A DNA stretch of 64,000 bases, taken from Callorhinus ursinus (Eukaryota; Chordata; Mammalia; Carnivora; Otariidae). This document shows positions 11,787 through 24,329 of this stretch, piece by piece. The notes beneath the pieces are model-generated. The model saw only the letters and a list, made by a program, of their open reading frames with translations, was not told where the DNA came from and made no database searches. Both the position numbers and the translations under genes were made by a program. Every line of letters begins with the position of its first letter. Position 1 is the stretch's first letter. Location of the stretch: the NCBI RefSeq assembly GCF_003265705.1, contig NW_020312968.1, positions 254,305 through 318,304 on the forward strand. Reading direction: 5' to 3'.

Positions 11787-11828
11787 AAAACTAAACTAAA
11801 CTAAACTAAAATTCAATTCAATTCAATT
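11787..11828. repeat. Two abutting pentanucleotide repeats
   Basis: Four to five AAACT units run directly into about four ATTCA units, followed by an A run. Simple-sequence repeat; no sign that it is a retroposon tail. Confidence 0.85.
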
Positions 11829-12149
11829 AAAAAATAAGAGAGAGGAGGGAAATCTGAACACATTTTTCCCCCATGGACTAATATTTCCTTCTCTTGTCTA
11901 AAAAGGAAAAAAATGAGAAGAATGTACTAAGAAAGGATCCTGCTCTAATTCGTACCCTCTCTAGAACTTTCCGGAACATTTCTATTCTCAGAGTGAAAGA
12001 TCTAGCAAACATCAGCATCATTATAGAGAAGCAGCTCTTTTCAATAACTCCCTAAAAACGTTGCCCACCATTAATGTGACATACTCAGGAAGAACAGGGA
12101 GTGAAGAAATGGATAGTCCTGGAGTCGACACCCCGTGCTAGCCCAGCGA

Positions 12150-12350
12150 TCAGACATGAGTTATTGTATTTCATTTCGTCTTTACAAACAGCACTGCAGG
12201 GGAGATATAATCCCTGTTTTATGGGAAAGGAAACTGAGACTCAGAGAGGTTAAGTAATATGCTCAAGGCCTCAAGGTTATAAGTGCAACATCCAGAATTC
12301 AATCTGAGGTTTGTCTACAAAGCCCACGTTCTTTCCACTGAATCAACCTA
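12150..12350 (-). repeat. MIR SINE, antisense
   Basis: Clear reverse-complement MIR: TTTTATGGGAAAGGAAACTG, then AGACTCAGAGAGGTTAAGTA, then GCTCAAGGCCTCAAGGTTAT, ending in the tRNA-like part with AGCCCACGTTCTTTCCACTG. Confidence 0.8.
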
Positions 12351-13639
12351 GACAGCAAGTTGGGGGCATGTAAGGCCAAACTGGCATATGCCCTCTCCTT
12401 GGCATGCTTCCCCTTCAGTTTATCTGGTTTAAAAAGACAAGGCATTGCATCTCTGGCTGGGTCACCATAGTTAGGTGTGGTCCCCTGACCCCGGAATCAT
12501 GTTGGTGCGGCTCCAACTTCCATTTTAGCATTACTCAATTGAAACTGTATCCAACCCTTGATGAGTTATTGAAGCAAAGTCTAATTTAAATGGATGTAGA
12601 GAAACTCTACACTTTTAAAAAATCGTGGCATATATCTAATGGATCCCATTTGCTCCCTTTATAAATACTTACTGTAATTTTTGATGCATCACTGGCCTCA
12701 TGAGGGGCAAAAAAAAAAAAAAAAAAAGGAGATGGAGCAGGAATATTCCTAAACTCACCTCTATGTAAATTAAGAAAGGTTTTTTTTTAAGTTTATGCTT
12801 CTGAAGAGGGTGTGGGGGGTTTGTATTTGACTTAATGGGATTATTTTTCTATGTCAAAATGTCAAATATAGGCAAAGCTAAGTGACTACACGTAAGTGTC
12901 TATACTTGGGATCTCATGAGCAATGAGAAAAGAGCCTCATAATTACAGAACCCAGTAGAATAGGGAAAGACATTGTGAATTGGATCCTTAAACTAACAGC
13001 AATTGAAGAAGGGAGAATTCTGCTTTACTGCCATTCTTATAGTTTTCTTTTTAATAATCTGTAATAATGGACAGATGTAAAGCAACATTACTACTAATGC
13101 ATTTTGGCTTCAAGATACAATATTCAAACTGTGCATCTTTCAATCCTGAGGGATCATTGCCACAATCCATGCAATGTGAATCCAATTCAAAGATGCAACT
13201 ACACCTCTTCAGTAAGACCCACCTTCTCTCTCCCTGGATGAGGGATGTCTCTGGAGAGGTCAGCCTGCAAGTCCACAAGAGTGGTGCTGATGGAAGGAAG
13301 AGAATATGCATCAGTTCTCTGCCAAGGGAGCTTCCCTCAGTGTAGAGCTAGTTTATATTGATTGGGAGGTGGGAGCCTTTGAAGGAGAGATTGAAACTCA
13401 TGAATTGCAATGACCTGGTTGGGGCAGAAGGATTGCTGAGTCTCCCTGCAAGTTCATGCAGGGTCTGCCTTAGAGAACAGGATCTTGGTGGGACAGAGAA
13501 GAGAATTTGTGCTGTTCTCAGAGCTCCTGACCCAATCCTAACCACCTTCTGAGACACAGAAGGAGGGAGCTAATATTCCGTGTGTGAATTATCCTTTTGA
13601 ACATTTACAGTGCCATGGAAGATTGGACTTCTTACTACC
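12351..13639. other. Unique sequence
   Basis: An A19 run sits near 12709-12727 without an associated SINE body or visible duplication. No gene or transposon fragment recognised. Confidence 0.4.
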
Positions 13640-13715
13640 ATTATCCAAGATCTCAGAGTAAGTAAGTGGTAATGTCAAGATTTGAATGCAGAGATCTTGC
13701 TGTTTCCATGACTCC
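13640..13715 (-). repeat. MIR fragment, antisense
   Basis: AGTAAGTAAGTGGTAATGTCA followed by GATTTGAATGCAGAGATCTT matches the core of reverse MIR (AGTAAGTGG...GGATTTGAACCCAGG). Confidence 0.45.
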
Positions 13716-14029
13716 TGCGTGGCAGGAGACTGCAGGGATTGTCTGTTCTGCTTTGCTCAGACTGTGGTCATTCCAAGCCCTTCCTTGCACAAATGAGCCC
13801 AGATTCTAAGTCCGCGGCTCTCAGAATTGGCAGACCTCTACAGTCGGTGACTCTTCTTCTGTATCCTCTTTTCTACCACTCACCAACTAGAACTGTGTCC
13901 TATCTGGATAAACTGGATTTCTTGTCCATTTTGCCTCTGCTCTGGAGTAACCCTTTACACTTATTTAGGAAACAGCAGGAAACAACATTTTTATTTTTTA
14001 ATCTTAAGCTTCAGGAGTTTTGGGTAGGC

Positions 14030-14260
14030 ATCTGTTCATTCAACGTTAATTGAACACTTACTATGTGCTCGATATGTTCGGTGCTAGAGAATGCAAATGT
14101 TTTCAATTAGTTCACAAGTGTCTGGTTAGAAAGACAAGTAATTATGTGGGCAGTACAATGAGAGAAGCATGCACAAAATGTTTTGAGAATAGGAAAGGTG
14201 GTTGAAGGTATCAGAGAAGGTTTCTTAGGGGAGGTTACATGTGACTCAAAATTAGGCATT
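14030..14260 (-). repeat. L2 LINE 3' end, antisense
   Basis: Starts TTCATTCAACGTTAATTGAAC, then ACTTACTATGTGCTCGATAT and a GGTGCTAGAGAATGCAAATG block; downstream AGAAGGTTTCTTAGGGGAGG fits the L2 body. Typical reverse complement of the L2 end. Confidence 0.6.
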
Positions 14261-16254
14261 CTCTACCCAGCTTAATGACTGCATGAACCATGTTCATGAC
14301 TCAGTGCTTACTGCATCTGTGTCTCTGGGTGTTTCACAAAATTTGTGCCAGGTTATACTGTACCATCATCTTAGGAAAGAAAAGGTATTCCGAGATTATA
14401 TCTTTTTTTTCACCAGTGTCAAATTTATGAGAAAAATTCAGATTTATTTGGGACTTCCTACACATACGCACCCCTGTGTGGGCCCCACCTCTCCCTGGGT
14501 GGAGCAGCAGTCCCCTTCACTTGCTCGAACTCACATGGTGCCCCGGTGGTGGGGGGGGGGGCTTCTACTTCCTTCCAGTTTTCCTCCAGGAACAATCAAG
14601 TATGTTTAAATTAGGCAAAGCCCCATGAAGCCACAACTGACCAAAGTCAGCCAGGGAAATAATAGGTGAGCTTCATACCGAGGAGCTTTCTTGATCGCAG
14701 AGACAAATCTTTTATTCGTAACTCCACGTCTTTCCCCCAGGCCTAACCCAGTGGCACAAGACTTTCCAAATTCCCTCCCCAGACCATCCTCCAATGTGGA
14801 GCTACCTCGACCCCGCTGGGCTCCACCTGCAATTAACATTTGCTGAGATGGCATGGTTTTGTCCCATTGTAATGGCTTTTTCCCAAAGAATGGCCCCGGT
14901 GTCCAGGCAACTGGAAGAGATACAGTTTGGCACATAGGGACTCTTTGCTCAATTTGATTAAATTCCCAAGTGAGTTCTTGGCTCACCTCACTTCTGTGCT
15001 AACAAGAATGCATAAAAAGCTCTTCCTTCCATGTTTTGTGTGTTTCCCCAAAGGTCATGGTGACCGCTACATGCTCCCTTGGAGGGGCTGATTTCACACA
15101 TTCCATTGTGTTACATCACCCTGAAACATTTCCCCTCCGTCCATGCAGCAGATACCACACCCCATCAGTACAAGCCACTCAACATATGTAGGTGTCCACG
15201 TATCAGTAAGTGATGAATGCAGGCTATATATATGCATGACACTAGATCATGACAAACCTATTTACAATTATAATCCCCTTGCCATTTGGTATCTGAAAAT
15301 CAGTTGGTATCTAGAATAAATTTTCATTCAATCCACTGATACCTATAATTGATGTATGTGCAAAAAAATATCATTTTCATATTTCTTATGAAAATAAATA
15401 CCTTGTGATCCTCCAGATAGCATTTAAATGCTTATGCCCACCCCCCTCCTTGTTATTTTTAAAGATAATGTGCTCTAGAATGATTTTAACTGACTAAAGA
15501 TGTGAGCACTAAGGTAAAGATGATTTTAAACCCAGCCAGGACATGGAAGTATTACATTTCGGTCCCTGGATTCTTTTTCATATTTTGAATTGACTACACT
15601 TGATTTACTGGTCTGACTCACAGAGTGCTTTCTATTTATCCCCTACCCTCCAATCCCCCCCTAAGGAGCTACTGTGCAAACCGGTGTCCTTTAAACAGAG
15701 AAACGGTTTTCTGTCCCGGTCAAATGGAAGGCTGCTCTGCACATTTCGGATGGCTGAAGCTTTCTCTGAAATAAAATATAGGAGCCATAACTCAGTGAAC
15801 CAGAGAGGCCATTTATCAGGATGTGGCAGACATTTATCTCCTCAAATACTCCAAGGCAGATGGAAATAGCATACAGCCTCCTGTCAGAATAAATAACCCA
15901 GTATGGCCCACCACCCATGAAAAGACCCAAACAGATCAGTGGCCATAGCTCAGCTAGAGACAACCCAACCAGTCAGCTATGAACTTTCACTCCCACTCCC
16001 TCTGTGGACATCAGCAGGCTCCTTCCACAATGGGCCGGCATTCTAGAACCAAGGTGTCTGGCTTCTGGGCCTGTGTTTTGACCCTCTTAGTAAGAAGTCC
16101 AAAGCTAATGCGTTATTTACTACCGTAAAGTTCCAATCTTGCCCTCTTTTGACTTTATTATAAAAAGGACTTTTTCCATCTTCCAACCTAAATACAAACA
16201 TTTAAAAATTGCTTCCTCCAAAGAATAGTTTGGGATAACCTTTTTCCCTCTTTA
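14261..16254. other. Unique sequence, no gene recognised
   Basis: A G11 run at 14551-14561 and a small inverted repeat (ATTTTCAT...ATGAAAAT) near 15373-15393 are the only structures seen. Confidence 0.4.
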
Positions 16255-16355
16255 AAAGCAAATCGGTCACATCCACTTAAAATGCTTAAAATAGTACACT
16301 TTATGTTTTGTGTACCTCACTGCAACTTGAAACCATTTTTTAAATTAAAAAAAAA
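16255..16355 (+). repeat. Old L1 3' end
   Basis: ATCCACTTAAAATGCTTAAA, TAGTACACTTTATGTTTTGT, GTACCTCACTGCAACTTG and an A-rich end resemble an L1M-type terminus of the TTAAAATGGTTAAAATGG kind. Confidence 0.45.
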
Positions 16356-16894
16356 TCAGTTAGAAACTCAGGAATAGATAAAATTAATGAAAATGCCAAC
16401 TTTTAAAATATTGTCCTTTCTTGCTTGTATCATATTTATAATACATCTAAGTTCTCCAAAGACAGACACAGTGGTAAACTAGCATTTTTCCCCTGTAATG
16501 CCAGCCTTATGTTAGAATTGTGCACTAAATTTCTGAGACATTCGAAGCTACATAGTGATACTTTAATTTATGGAATTTATAAGCATAGCCAATTCCAGAT
16601 GTCGAAAAGGCTGAACGAAGTCTAAGTAGACAAATGTGAGATTTCTGGCCAGTCCTTCCTCCCTCCATTCCTGAAGAGGATTTTGATCTAAATTTTACAT
16701 CTTTTTACCATTTTTTTAAGTACTCATTGAACTTCTTATATCTTAGCTAAGAAAATCTTTGATTATAAATTTGAAAAGTCACAAAAAGCCGTGACATTTT
16801 CTTTTGTTTTTATTTTTTTAAATAAAAATATGGCTTTTTTTCTCCAAAAGTTCCCCTTACCCTTTTTTAAAGTAACCCCATCAATGTTTCTGAA

Positions 16895-17020
16895 AGATTG
16901 TCAACTCTTTAAGAAAAGAGGTGATGATATACAGCCTCTATAACTCCACTTTCTGTGGCTCACTGCCATGCCTTAGTAGGTGTTCAGAAAGGGATATTGG
17001 AATGATGTGAATTGGCAGGA
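16895..17020 (+). repeat. L2 LINE 3' end, sense
   Basis: GATTGTCAACTCTTTAAGAA, then ACTGCCATGCCTTAGTAGGT and GTTCAGAAAGG follow the L2 terminus (AGCTCCTTGAGGGCAGG ... ACATAGTAGGTGCTCA). Diverged. Confidence 0.5.
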
Positions 17021-17599
17021 CAATTGAACATTCTTTAAAAAAATATATTTGGGAGATGATGAAAACATAAGCATTGTCCTAGGCAAATCAGTGTTCATTA
17101 AACAGCCAAATGCTCTCCCTGAAAATGAATCATCCGGAAAGATGGCCAGAGGGCTTTGCCTGGTCTAGGCTCAGATGCTTGACCAGTGCGAGAGAACTTT
17201 TGACATTAGGGTCAAGCCACAATTGAATATCTCAATCTACAGCTATGTTTGTTAATTTTCCAAGCAGGTCACACTCTCATACCCCTGCATCCTTGTACAA
17301 GCTGTCCTAGAGCCGCATAGAGTATTCTTCTCAATCATTGCCACCTGGCAAACACCAACACACAATTTAACACACACTCAATGATCTGTGAGACTTTCCA
17401 TGACATGGCTTGGTGAGACTCAGAGGATCCCATCTTTATCTCTCCACGGCCACTGGGTCGTTTCCCAACTAGAGCACCTCCCCTCCTGTTACAACTGTTT
17501 GTGTACATGGTTTTGCACTGCTCCCTCTAGATTATGTAGGTTATGTAGTGCCTACAAAGTAGAGAGTCTATTCCTTGTTTATCTCTATATATCCAGGAA

Positions 17600-17800
17600 A
17601 AGAGGGAGAAAGATAGAAGCAAAGGAAGGAAGGAGGGAGGGAGGAAAAAAAAAAATCACACATTCGTGGACCATTCATTCATTCACTGACTCATTCTTTC
17701 ATTCATCCCAGAGACCCAGGTTTAGGATGATGCTCAGAGGAGTTAAAAGGCAAGCGGTAGTCTTAAAAACCAAAAAAATAAAATAAAATAAAATAAATAA
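17600..17800. repeat. Cluster of simple repeats
   Basis: A purine tract of GGAAGGAGGG units ending in A11 (about 17610-17656), an ATTC-rich stretch (about 17673-17708) and AAAAT units (about 17775-17800) lie within 200 bases. Confidence 0.8.
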
Positions 17801-19299
17801 GCCCATCAGTGAATCACTGGGATCAAGGTCAAAATCAAGCTAAAAGTCCGGAAACCAAGGCAATTGTAAAGTTAAGAGGCACGAGGCAGGGCTGGATCGA
17901 GAGTTTACAGGCCAGGACATTCAGCCCAGTCACTATTCCTCCTCATGTGGGGCACGTGAGGCTTTCAGTTTTCTGCTGTTCCTACCCACTCCCTACAGCT
18001 TCATCTACCTAGATTCATTCAATTATAGTACCAGTCTAGACTTGGTACTTGGTGCTTGGGTTTGGGACCTATGACCTCAGGGACCCCCATAACAAATGAT
18101 TTTTTGGAACTCATCTGATCCACCGGCTTGGGTGCCAAGAATGTAGGCACTTCTAAAAGGAAAATAGCTTACTACTGACAATGTTTTTTTAACCACAAAG
18201 TCATAAAGCCTTTGGTAATATCTCTAGCTTCATTCATCAAACCAGGCATTCTAATGGTCGCTTGAGGGCAGGGAGCACTTGATGACAAATGACTAATAAA
18301 ATACATAAACATGCAGACACAGGCACCCCCCCCCCCACAACACCACCAGGAGAACAACAAGAACAAAAAATACAGGCCCTTTCCCCTCATGACACTGGTT
18401 TGCTTTCTTCCACTCCCTCCAAAGAAAATGTTATAATTCTGTGCACTTTGCAGAGCTCCCATACAATGCCTGCAATGGCCTTTTCTTAGTTCTGTTCTAA
18501 TAAGAGTTATGATCCCATCATTCAACACAAAAGTCCAGCTGCTATCACAGGAGGGTTGTTCATTTGCAAGCATAGCTGAAAAGGGGTTGTGTTGAGTCCA
18601 TGATTTTTTTTTTAAATGAGGTTGTATCTATTTTTGCCTCCTTGAGAGGCAGGGCTGAAGGAGATGGCAGGGAGCAGGAAGTCCTTGAAATCAACTGGCT
18701 TTATGAAAACGAAGGGTCTAAGACATCCTTCATTTGCTCTAACCATAATCCATTGGACTTGCATTTTGTGCTCTGTCTATCAAATCAAACCTTCCCCGAG
18801 GAAAACCTGATTCTTTTAGGTCCAGTCTGTGCTCTGAGAGCGCAAGCCACATGGCCTACTTCAGTAAGTCCCCATTACTGCTGACTACCTTGGTTTGGGA
18901 GCCAAATCCCAAGGGCTCGCAAGATGGATCATTCAATCGTCTGAGCAATCAATCCCAAGAGCTTGCCCATCTGCCCCCTCCCCCCCGCCCCGGCTGAGCT
19001 GGGGAGCGGCCTGCTTCGTGGCCTGGGGAAGCAGCTACAACACATAACCCTCCTCTTTCAAAATCCTCTCCACAGACACTTGGAGAGGGCAGCGGGAAGG
19101 TGTGAAAACAGAAGCAGGGGCTGGGGGAGGAGGCTGGGAAATTCCATCCTCAACAGGTTTAACTCAAAAAAAGAAAGCGGTTACTTGACCCTTTGCAAAA
19201 ACCTCACGCCCCGCAGTGCCCTTCGGGAAACTCCAGGCTCTCAGCTATGTTGTCACACACTGAACCCACACCCAGAGTGTTAAGTATCACTGGCTGCGG
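17801..19299. other. Unique sequence
   Basis: Repeat-poor apart from a C11 run at 18326-18336 within CA-rich sequence and a T run at 18605. No gene recognised. Confidence 0.4.
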
Positions 19300-20800
19300 G
19301 ACAGAAAAATGTCATCATTCCCTCCTCCTGGCTGGTGTCTTTAAATAGTTCCTCTTATTTACGGGTGTACATAGTGTTAATGTCCTTCAGTCACTCCATT
19401 TCCAAGGATGGAAAAGCAGTTGCTAAGCACTTCTAAATGACAGCCCCGGGGTTCATTAAAAATATGGCAAACATTTGCTAAGCTCATTAAGTGCAATTTT
19501 TGTGTGTGTGTATCAGATTCCTCCCTGCATGTTCTGCGTGACCAAACATCTATTAACCCTAATCCCATTGATGAGTCGGATACATTCAAACCAGCAATTA
19601 GACAAAACAAAAGGGATATTTATGGAGAGACTCCTAAATGGGCTTTCATATTGGTCTAAGCTGTTTGAAAATGACAGTTTAATTCCCCTCTGTTAATCCC
19701 TTGCTTCCAGAGCACTCTCTTTGTTTGATTATAGGCTGTCAGATTTAGGGATTCTGATTGAATCAAAATTTGAGGCAAACTGGAAACACATAATAATTAC
19801 ACCGTTGACGCACCTTTGCCTACTGTATGAGCAAGGGAAGTGCTCTACAAAATGAAGACTTCTCGGCACAAAAGGTCTCTAAAATGTGCTGCTGGTATAA
19901 TTAGAAGCCATAGAATATGAAGTAGGAGGTTGTTTCTCTGGATCCGTTCGAAAGCCCTCCAGTTGATGACTTTGGTGGTAAAATAGCATGCATTAAATCT
20001 GTTGACTAGGCAAAAATATTTTCAGACGTGCTCCCTCTGCTCTGTTTCCCCTCTTGCCCCAACCGCGGCTGTGGACTTGTCTGACCCACAGTGGTTAATC
20101 TGAGCACCGGCTCTCATTTGGCCATCCCAGGTTTCCATTAACTCAGGGCCACGGTGGTGGTATTATTAGAGGCGGAAAGGACTCTGCATCACTTACATGG
20201 TGTAAAGCTGGACAAATAAACAAGTACTGATTATGGATGTCTCCCAACCACACTGGGGCCTCAAGTTTTGAATGCACTCTTTCAAATAGCAAAATGACCC
20301 TTCTCTTGCTTGTAAAACCTCTCTTTGTTTTCCCTCAAAGAGAAGGAAACCCCCCCCCCAACCAGGAGTGGACTTTTGACAGAGTTCCCCAGCAGTAACA
20401 TCATTTTCAAGTGGCTCTTGACCAGCTGAGCTTTTTCAAAGTGTAACTTTTATCACCACAAAGGATCATGTCTTATTTGGGTTCATTAAATTTCCTCTTA
20501 CTCTGCAAAGGGCTGACCAAACTTGCAGCTGCTGAGAGAGAGAAGCCAACCCTTCATCATTCTTCAAGTCGATTCAGCACTGGTCAAGGCTCTATTTGAA
20601 AGCCCTATGCTTATTTAGTCCTCATAATTTAGTCTCTGTTGTAAAGTGGGGGCGGGAAGGGGGAGAATTCCCTTGTCCCTGTTAGAAATGGATCTCCTTT
20701 CGCTACCAGCAAAGTTCTGGTGTTGCCGATGTGTTAGCATGGCAGTGAGATACAAGTTGACTTATGAAATTGCTGCTTGACCGAGACAATGGTGTTGGGT
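19300..20800. other. Repeat-free stretch, candidate regulatory element
   Basis: About 1.5 kb without any recognisable transposon in a window otherwise full of them. It contains several homeodomain-type cores (CAATTAG near 19593, TAATTA near 19794 and 19897) and RUNX-like and other sites near 20090 (CCACAGTGGTTAA). This is what a conserved developmental enhancer can look like, but conservation cannot be judged from one sequence. Confidence 0.3.
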
Positions 20801-21465
20801 CTCACAGGGAGACATTTTATCTAAGAAGCAAGGAGAAGATGAACATGAGCTCAACGAGAGCCAGATTGTCCACCCAGGATCACTCGCCACCGTCTGCTCT
20901 CTCCCCCCCAGGGAACTACATTTCCCAGAATCCCCTGCCACCAGGATTCCGGTTCAGATGTTTCTAAGGAAAGGTTCTCTCTCACTCAGGGTTTGGAAAG
21001 CAAAAGCAAAGAGAAGAAGCCACTTTTCTCCAGTAGCAGCAGAGGGCTGGTGACTCGCAGGTCCCCATATCCTGTTGAAAATCACTGTGTGGCTGTCATG
21101 GCTACCTGCACATTCAGATTTCTTGGGCACCAACAATTCCCTCCTAACCTTGGCTCCCAGAGTTCGTCATGGGTGTGCAAACCTCTAATGCCTGTATTAA
21201 AATACTTACTGCTTCAAATACCTGGCCAGACTCTGACTGATCGGGTGATAGATGCTCAGAGGTGGGGGAGAGAGCTGAGTTGACTGAGGCCAGACCACCT
21301 TGAAGGATGGGATCTGAAACAGTGTGGGGAGCCTCCTATCTCATCTATGCATGCAAGCATCCTTTTAACAAGTCCTTACGAGCACCTATAATATCCTAAA
21401 CCCTCTGGTAGAAACTAGGAATAAAGAAAAATGCGTCCTAACCCATAGATAGGTTAGTATAATAA

Positions 21466-21476
21466 GGGGGGGGGGG
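21466..21476. repeat. G11 homopolymer
   Basis: Eleven consecutive G in AT-rich surroundings; a length-unstable site and a possible consensus error. Confidence 0.8.
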
Positions 21477-21569
21477 AGCGGGTGGTGCAGAGATACAGCT
21501 GCCGTTTATGGGGAGAGTGACAAGAAGAGAATAGCCATAAGAATGTAATTTAGGGAATAAATGTAGCTG

Positions 21570-21745
21570 GGAACCAAACAGACCTGACTTGTAATCATTT
21601 CCTAACCATGTGGCCTTGAAGCAACCAAATCAGGTTACTCTCCAAGTGCCTGCTTTCTGGTTCTTTTCTTACAGGATTATTATGATTTTAGAGACAACAC
21701 GGGTAAAGCACCCAACCTAAGAACCAAAGCATAGTAACCTCTCAG
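21570..21745 (+). repeat. MIR SINE, sense
   Basis: ACCAAACAGACCTGACTTGT, AACCATGTGGCCTTGAAGCA, GTTACTCTCCAAGTGCCTG, ACAGGATTATTATGATTTTA and GTAAAGCACC... CTCAGCAAATGATATT follow MIR from the tRNA-like part to its 3' end. Confidence 0.6.
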
Positions 21746-21890
21746 CAAATGATATTTGCACCTTCTCTCCCTTCTATGTGCTAAGCTTCCTAAAGGCAGC
21801 TCCAATATTCTTGGAGTCCCAAGAATATACCCAGCACAGCGTGTCTTAAGTCTAAAATGTGTTCAATAACTCATGAATGAATGAATATAT
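21746..21890 (+). repeat. L2 LINE 3' end, sense
   Basis: CTTCCTAAAGGCAGCTCCAA, ATACCCAGCACAGCGTG and TGTGTTCAATAACTCATGAA followed by TGAATGAATA match the L2 terminus. Confidence 0.6.
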
Positions 21891-21959
21891 GCATAAACTG
21901 TGTTGTACATAATGCATGTTGGTAATTGAGCTATCTGTATTATGATTAAATATAAAACT

Positions 21960-22095
21960 ACAGATATGTGGTGAACCCAGTGGGAGCAAAGGGGAAGGAA
22001 GTCTTGGGGGAATCAGAGAGGGAAGGGGCATTTGAGCGGAGGCTTGAAGGATGGGAAGGAACAACGTTCTATCATTTGGACACAATGATGGAACA
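21960..22095 (-). repeat. Probable L2 body fragment, antisense
   Basis: GGGGCATTTGAGCGGAGGCT followed by TGAAGGATGGGAAGG resembles the reverse complement of the L2 CCTTCAGG...CAAATGTC region. Low certainty. Confidence 0.35.
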
Positions 22096-22764
22096 TCAAC
22101 ACAACTGGTTGAACAGAGTGCTCTGGACACCCTGGCTTGGGCATCTTCAGACCTGTCTTTCTGGATGATGACTGAGCCTTCCCACCTGGGGCAAGTGAGC
22201 CTCTCGTGACCTGTTCCACTACCAGCCCTGTGATTCTATGAGCTCTCAAGTAGGGAAACCCACACATCACACAAGAATGCCCTGTGAGTGACGCAGGCTC
22301 CCATTTCTGCTGGAAGAAATGAATTCAGAAAGAAAATGATAATCTACAGAGAGTAACACCCACACAGTTATCACTCAAATGATCCCAAAAGGCCCTGAGT
22401 CTGATTGGAGCGGTGCTTCATAAACTTCCTTTCAGGGGTTTCTTTGTCATCTTAGTAATTTTGAAAGACTTTTATAGTCTGATTAAATATGTTCAATCTC
22501 TATTCAATTTTATACTTATTTTAAAATTATACCCACTGTTTCTCTTTTTCTAATTTTCTTTTTTTTTTGGCTATGCATCTTTAATATTATGGATGTTCCT
22601 TTTTAATTTTTTTCACCTTCCCACCCCCTCTTCAAATGTCAACAATAATATTCCGGGATCAATTCTAAGTGACCTCTTCATTCATGGTGTATTTTTCCTG
22701 GTCTTCTTCTGGCAGAGTCTCAGATCAGTACAGTGGCTGCAGGCTTTGCTGGTTTCCATGTTTC

Positions 22765-22920
22765 TTGAATAGTTCACTTATTCATTTATTAGCTCACTCC
22801 GTAAATAGCTACTGAGCATCTACTATGTGCATGGCAGTGCTCTGGGTGCTAAATACACAGCAGTGAACAGACTAAGCAAGGTCCTTGCTTATAGAACTTT
22901 ACCTTCTGGACATGTCGTAA
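22765..22920 (-). repeat. L2 LINE 3' end, antisense
   Basis: TTCACTTATTCATTTATTAG, ACTGAGCATCTACTATGTGC, ATGGCAGTGCTCTGGGTGCT, AATACACAGCAGTGAACAGA and CCTTGCTTATAGAACTTTAC are a clear antisense L2 terminus. Confidence 0.8.
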
Positions 22921-23499
22921 AGTAAGTGAAGGGAGTAAGTAATTTGCCACTGGGGCCTCTCACTTCCCCCTTTCAACAACTGTTTTATCCTGTGTTGCTC
23001 CCTTTATTCTGCTCACTAGCAAAATGTCTCTCTACCTGGATTCCCCACAGCTGCCTGGTGCTCCCTGACAATCCCTTTCAATCATGGCATTCCATGTTGG
23101 ACCCAACCCATCTCACTCAAATTAAGTCAATCTATCTCGTCTCCCAATGCTTCTCAAATTAAGATACGTGTGCGGTATACAAGAAAATTGCAAAACCGTA
23201 GGGAACGTGCACTGCATCTTCCTAGGGCATCAGGTCCACTGGAAGATAAACTGGGATAGAGCAGAGCATGAAACATGAAATTAACATCAAAATTTTCAAT
23301 AGAACAAGGGGAAAAAGAGACATCATGTGGTTGGTTGCTTTAAATTATGCCCCAGAGTCCTCGAGAGCAGTAAGAGAGAGACAAATGGGAACAAAGAGGG
23401 AAATCAAGACAGAGAGAAAGAGGTGAGCTGGGAAGTAGGGAGGTGCACATACATTCTAGAAGAATGATATCAAGGAACCCTCGAGAACTGTGCCAGATC
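22921..23499. other. Unique sequence
   Basis: No gene or repeat recognised with confidence. Confidence 0.4.
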
Positions 23500-24115
23500 C
23501 TGCTTCCAGAGGGCCTGGATCTCCAACGTTATCCTCACACTGCTCTCCCGCTGAAAGCCCTCCGAAGGCTTCCTATGGTGGTCAGAAAAGCACGCCAGCC
23601 TGCGCTGCACCATCTTCCCTTGCCCAGCCATCCAAGTGTGGCTACCCTTCCCCTTACATGTCTTTCTTCAGTCACTGGGGCTTTCTTTGCTTCCCCAACG
23701 TGACCACTTGGTCCCTCCTTTGACATTTTGCAAGAGCTGTTACTATCTTTGCTGGTACCCCTTTGCCCACCCCACCCACCCCATTTCCACCCACATCATG
23801 TCACCAGCCTCTTAGGATCTTTTTCCTTCTCATTTGCCTTTTCTTAAATGACACCTTCTCGGGGACATGTGATAACATTGATCCGAAGGAGCCTTCCAGT
23901 CAATCGCTCCTCTGTCTCCCTCTTTTATTTCTCTGTATAGCAATTATCACTATCTGAAAAGATCTTATTTGTCTAGTTGATGTTTATCTTACCTGACCTT
24001 GATTTCAAGTCCCATGAAAGCAGGGACCTGGCCTGTCTTATTTCCTGACATGAGCATTTCCCCCCAAATGTCTGTGATATAGTAGTCACCCCATTAATGC
24101 TTGTTTTGTCATTAA
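23500..24115 (+). repeat. L2 LINE 3' part, sense
   Basis: Long match in order to the L2 3' region: AGCCCTCCGAAGGCTTCCTA, AAATGACACCTTCTCGGGG, TTTATTTCTCTGTATAGCAA, TTATCACTATCTGAAAAGAT, TCCCATGAAAGCAGGGACCT and a degenerate terminus at about 24100. Confidence 0.75.
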
Positions 24116-24329
24116 AGATTAAGGGAACACATTGCATAAGCCTTTCCTGAAAGAAAATGAGGGGAATGGTATTAAAAAAGAGAGAAGAAAACGTTATTTA
24201 AATGAAGATTTGTCTCTCTTCACAGTTTGCCATAGAACTACATAAATATAACTACTTATACGGGTAACTGATTATACCTACAAATTCCCAAGAATGGTTC
24301 ATTTTGTCAGTCAGCTTTTTAATTGAGAT

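Noticed and set aside
12709..12727. Poly(A) run as another tail-only retro-insertion
   Set aside because: I could find no flanking duplication.
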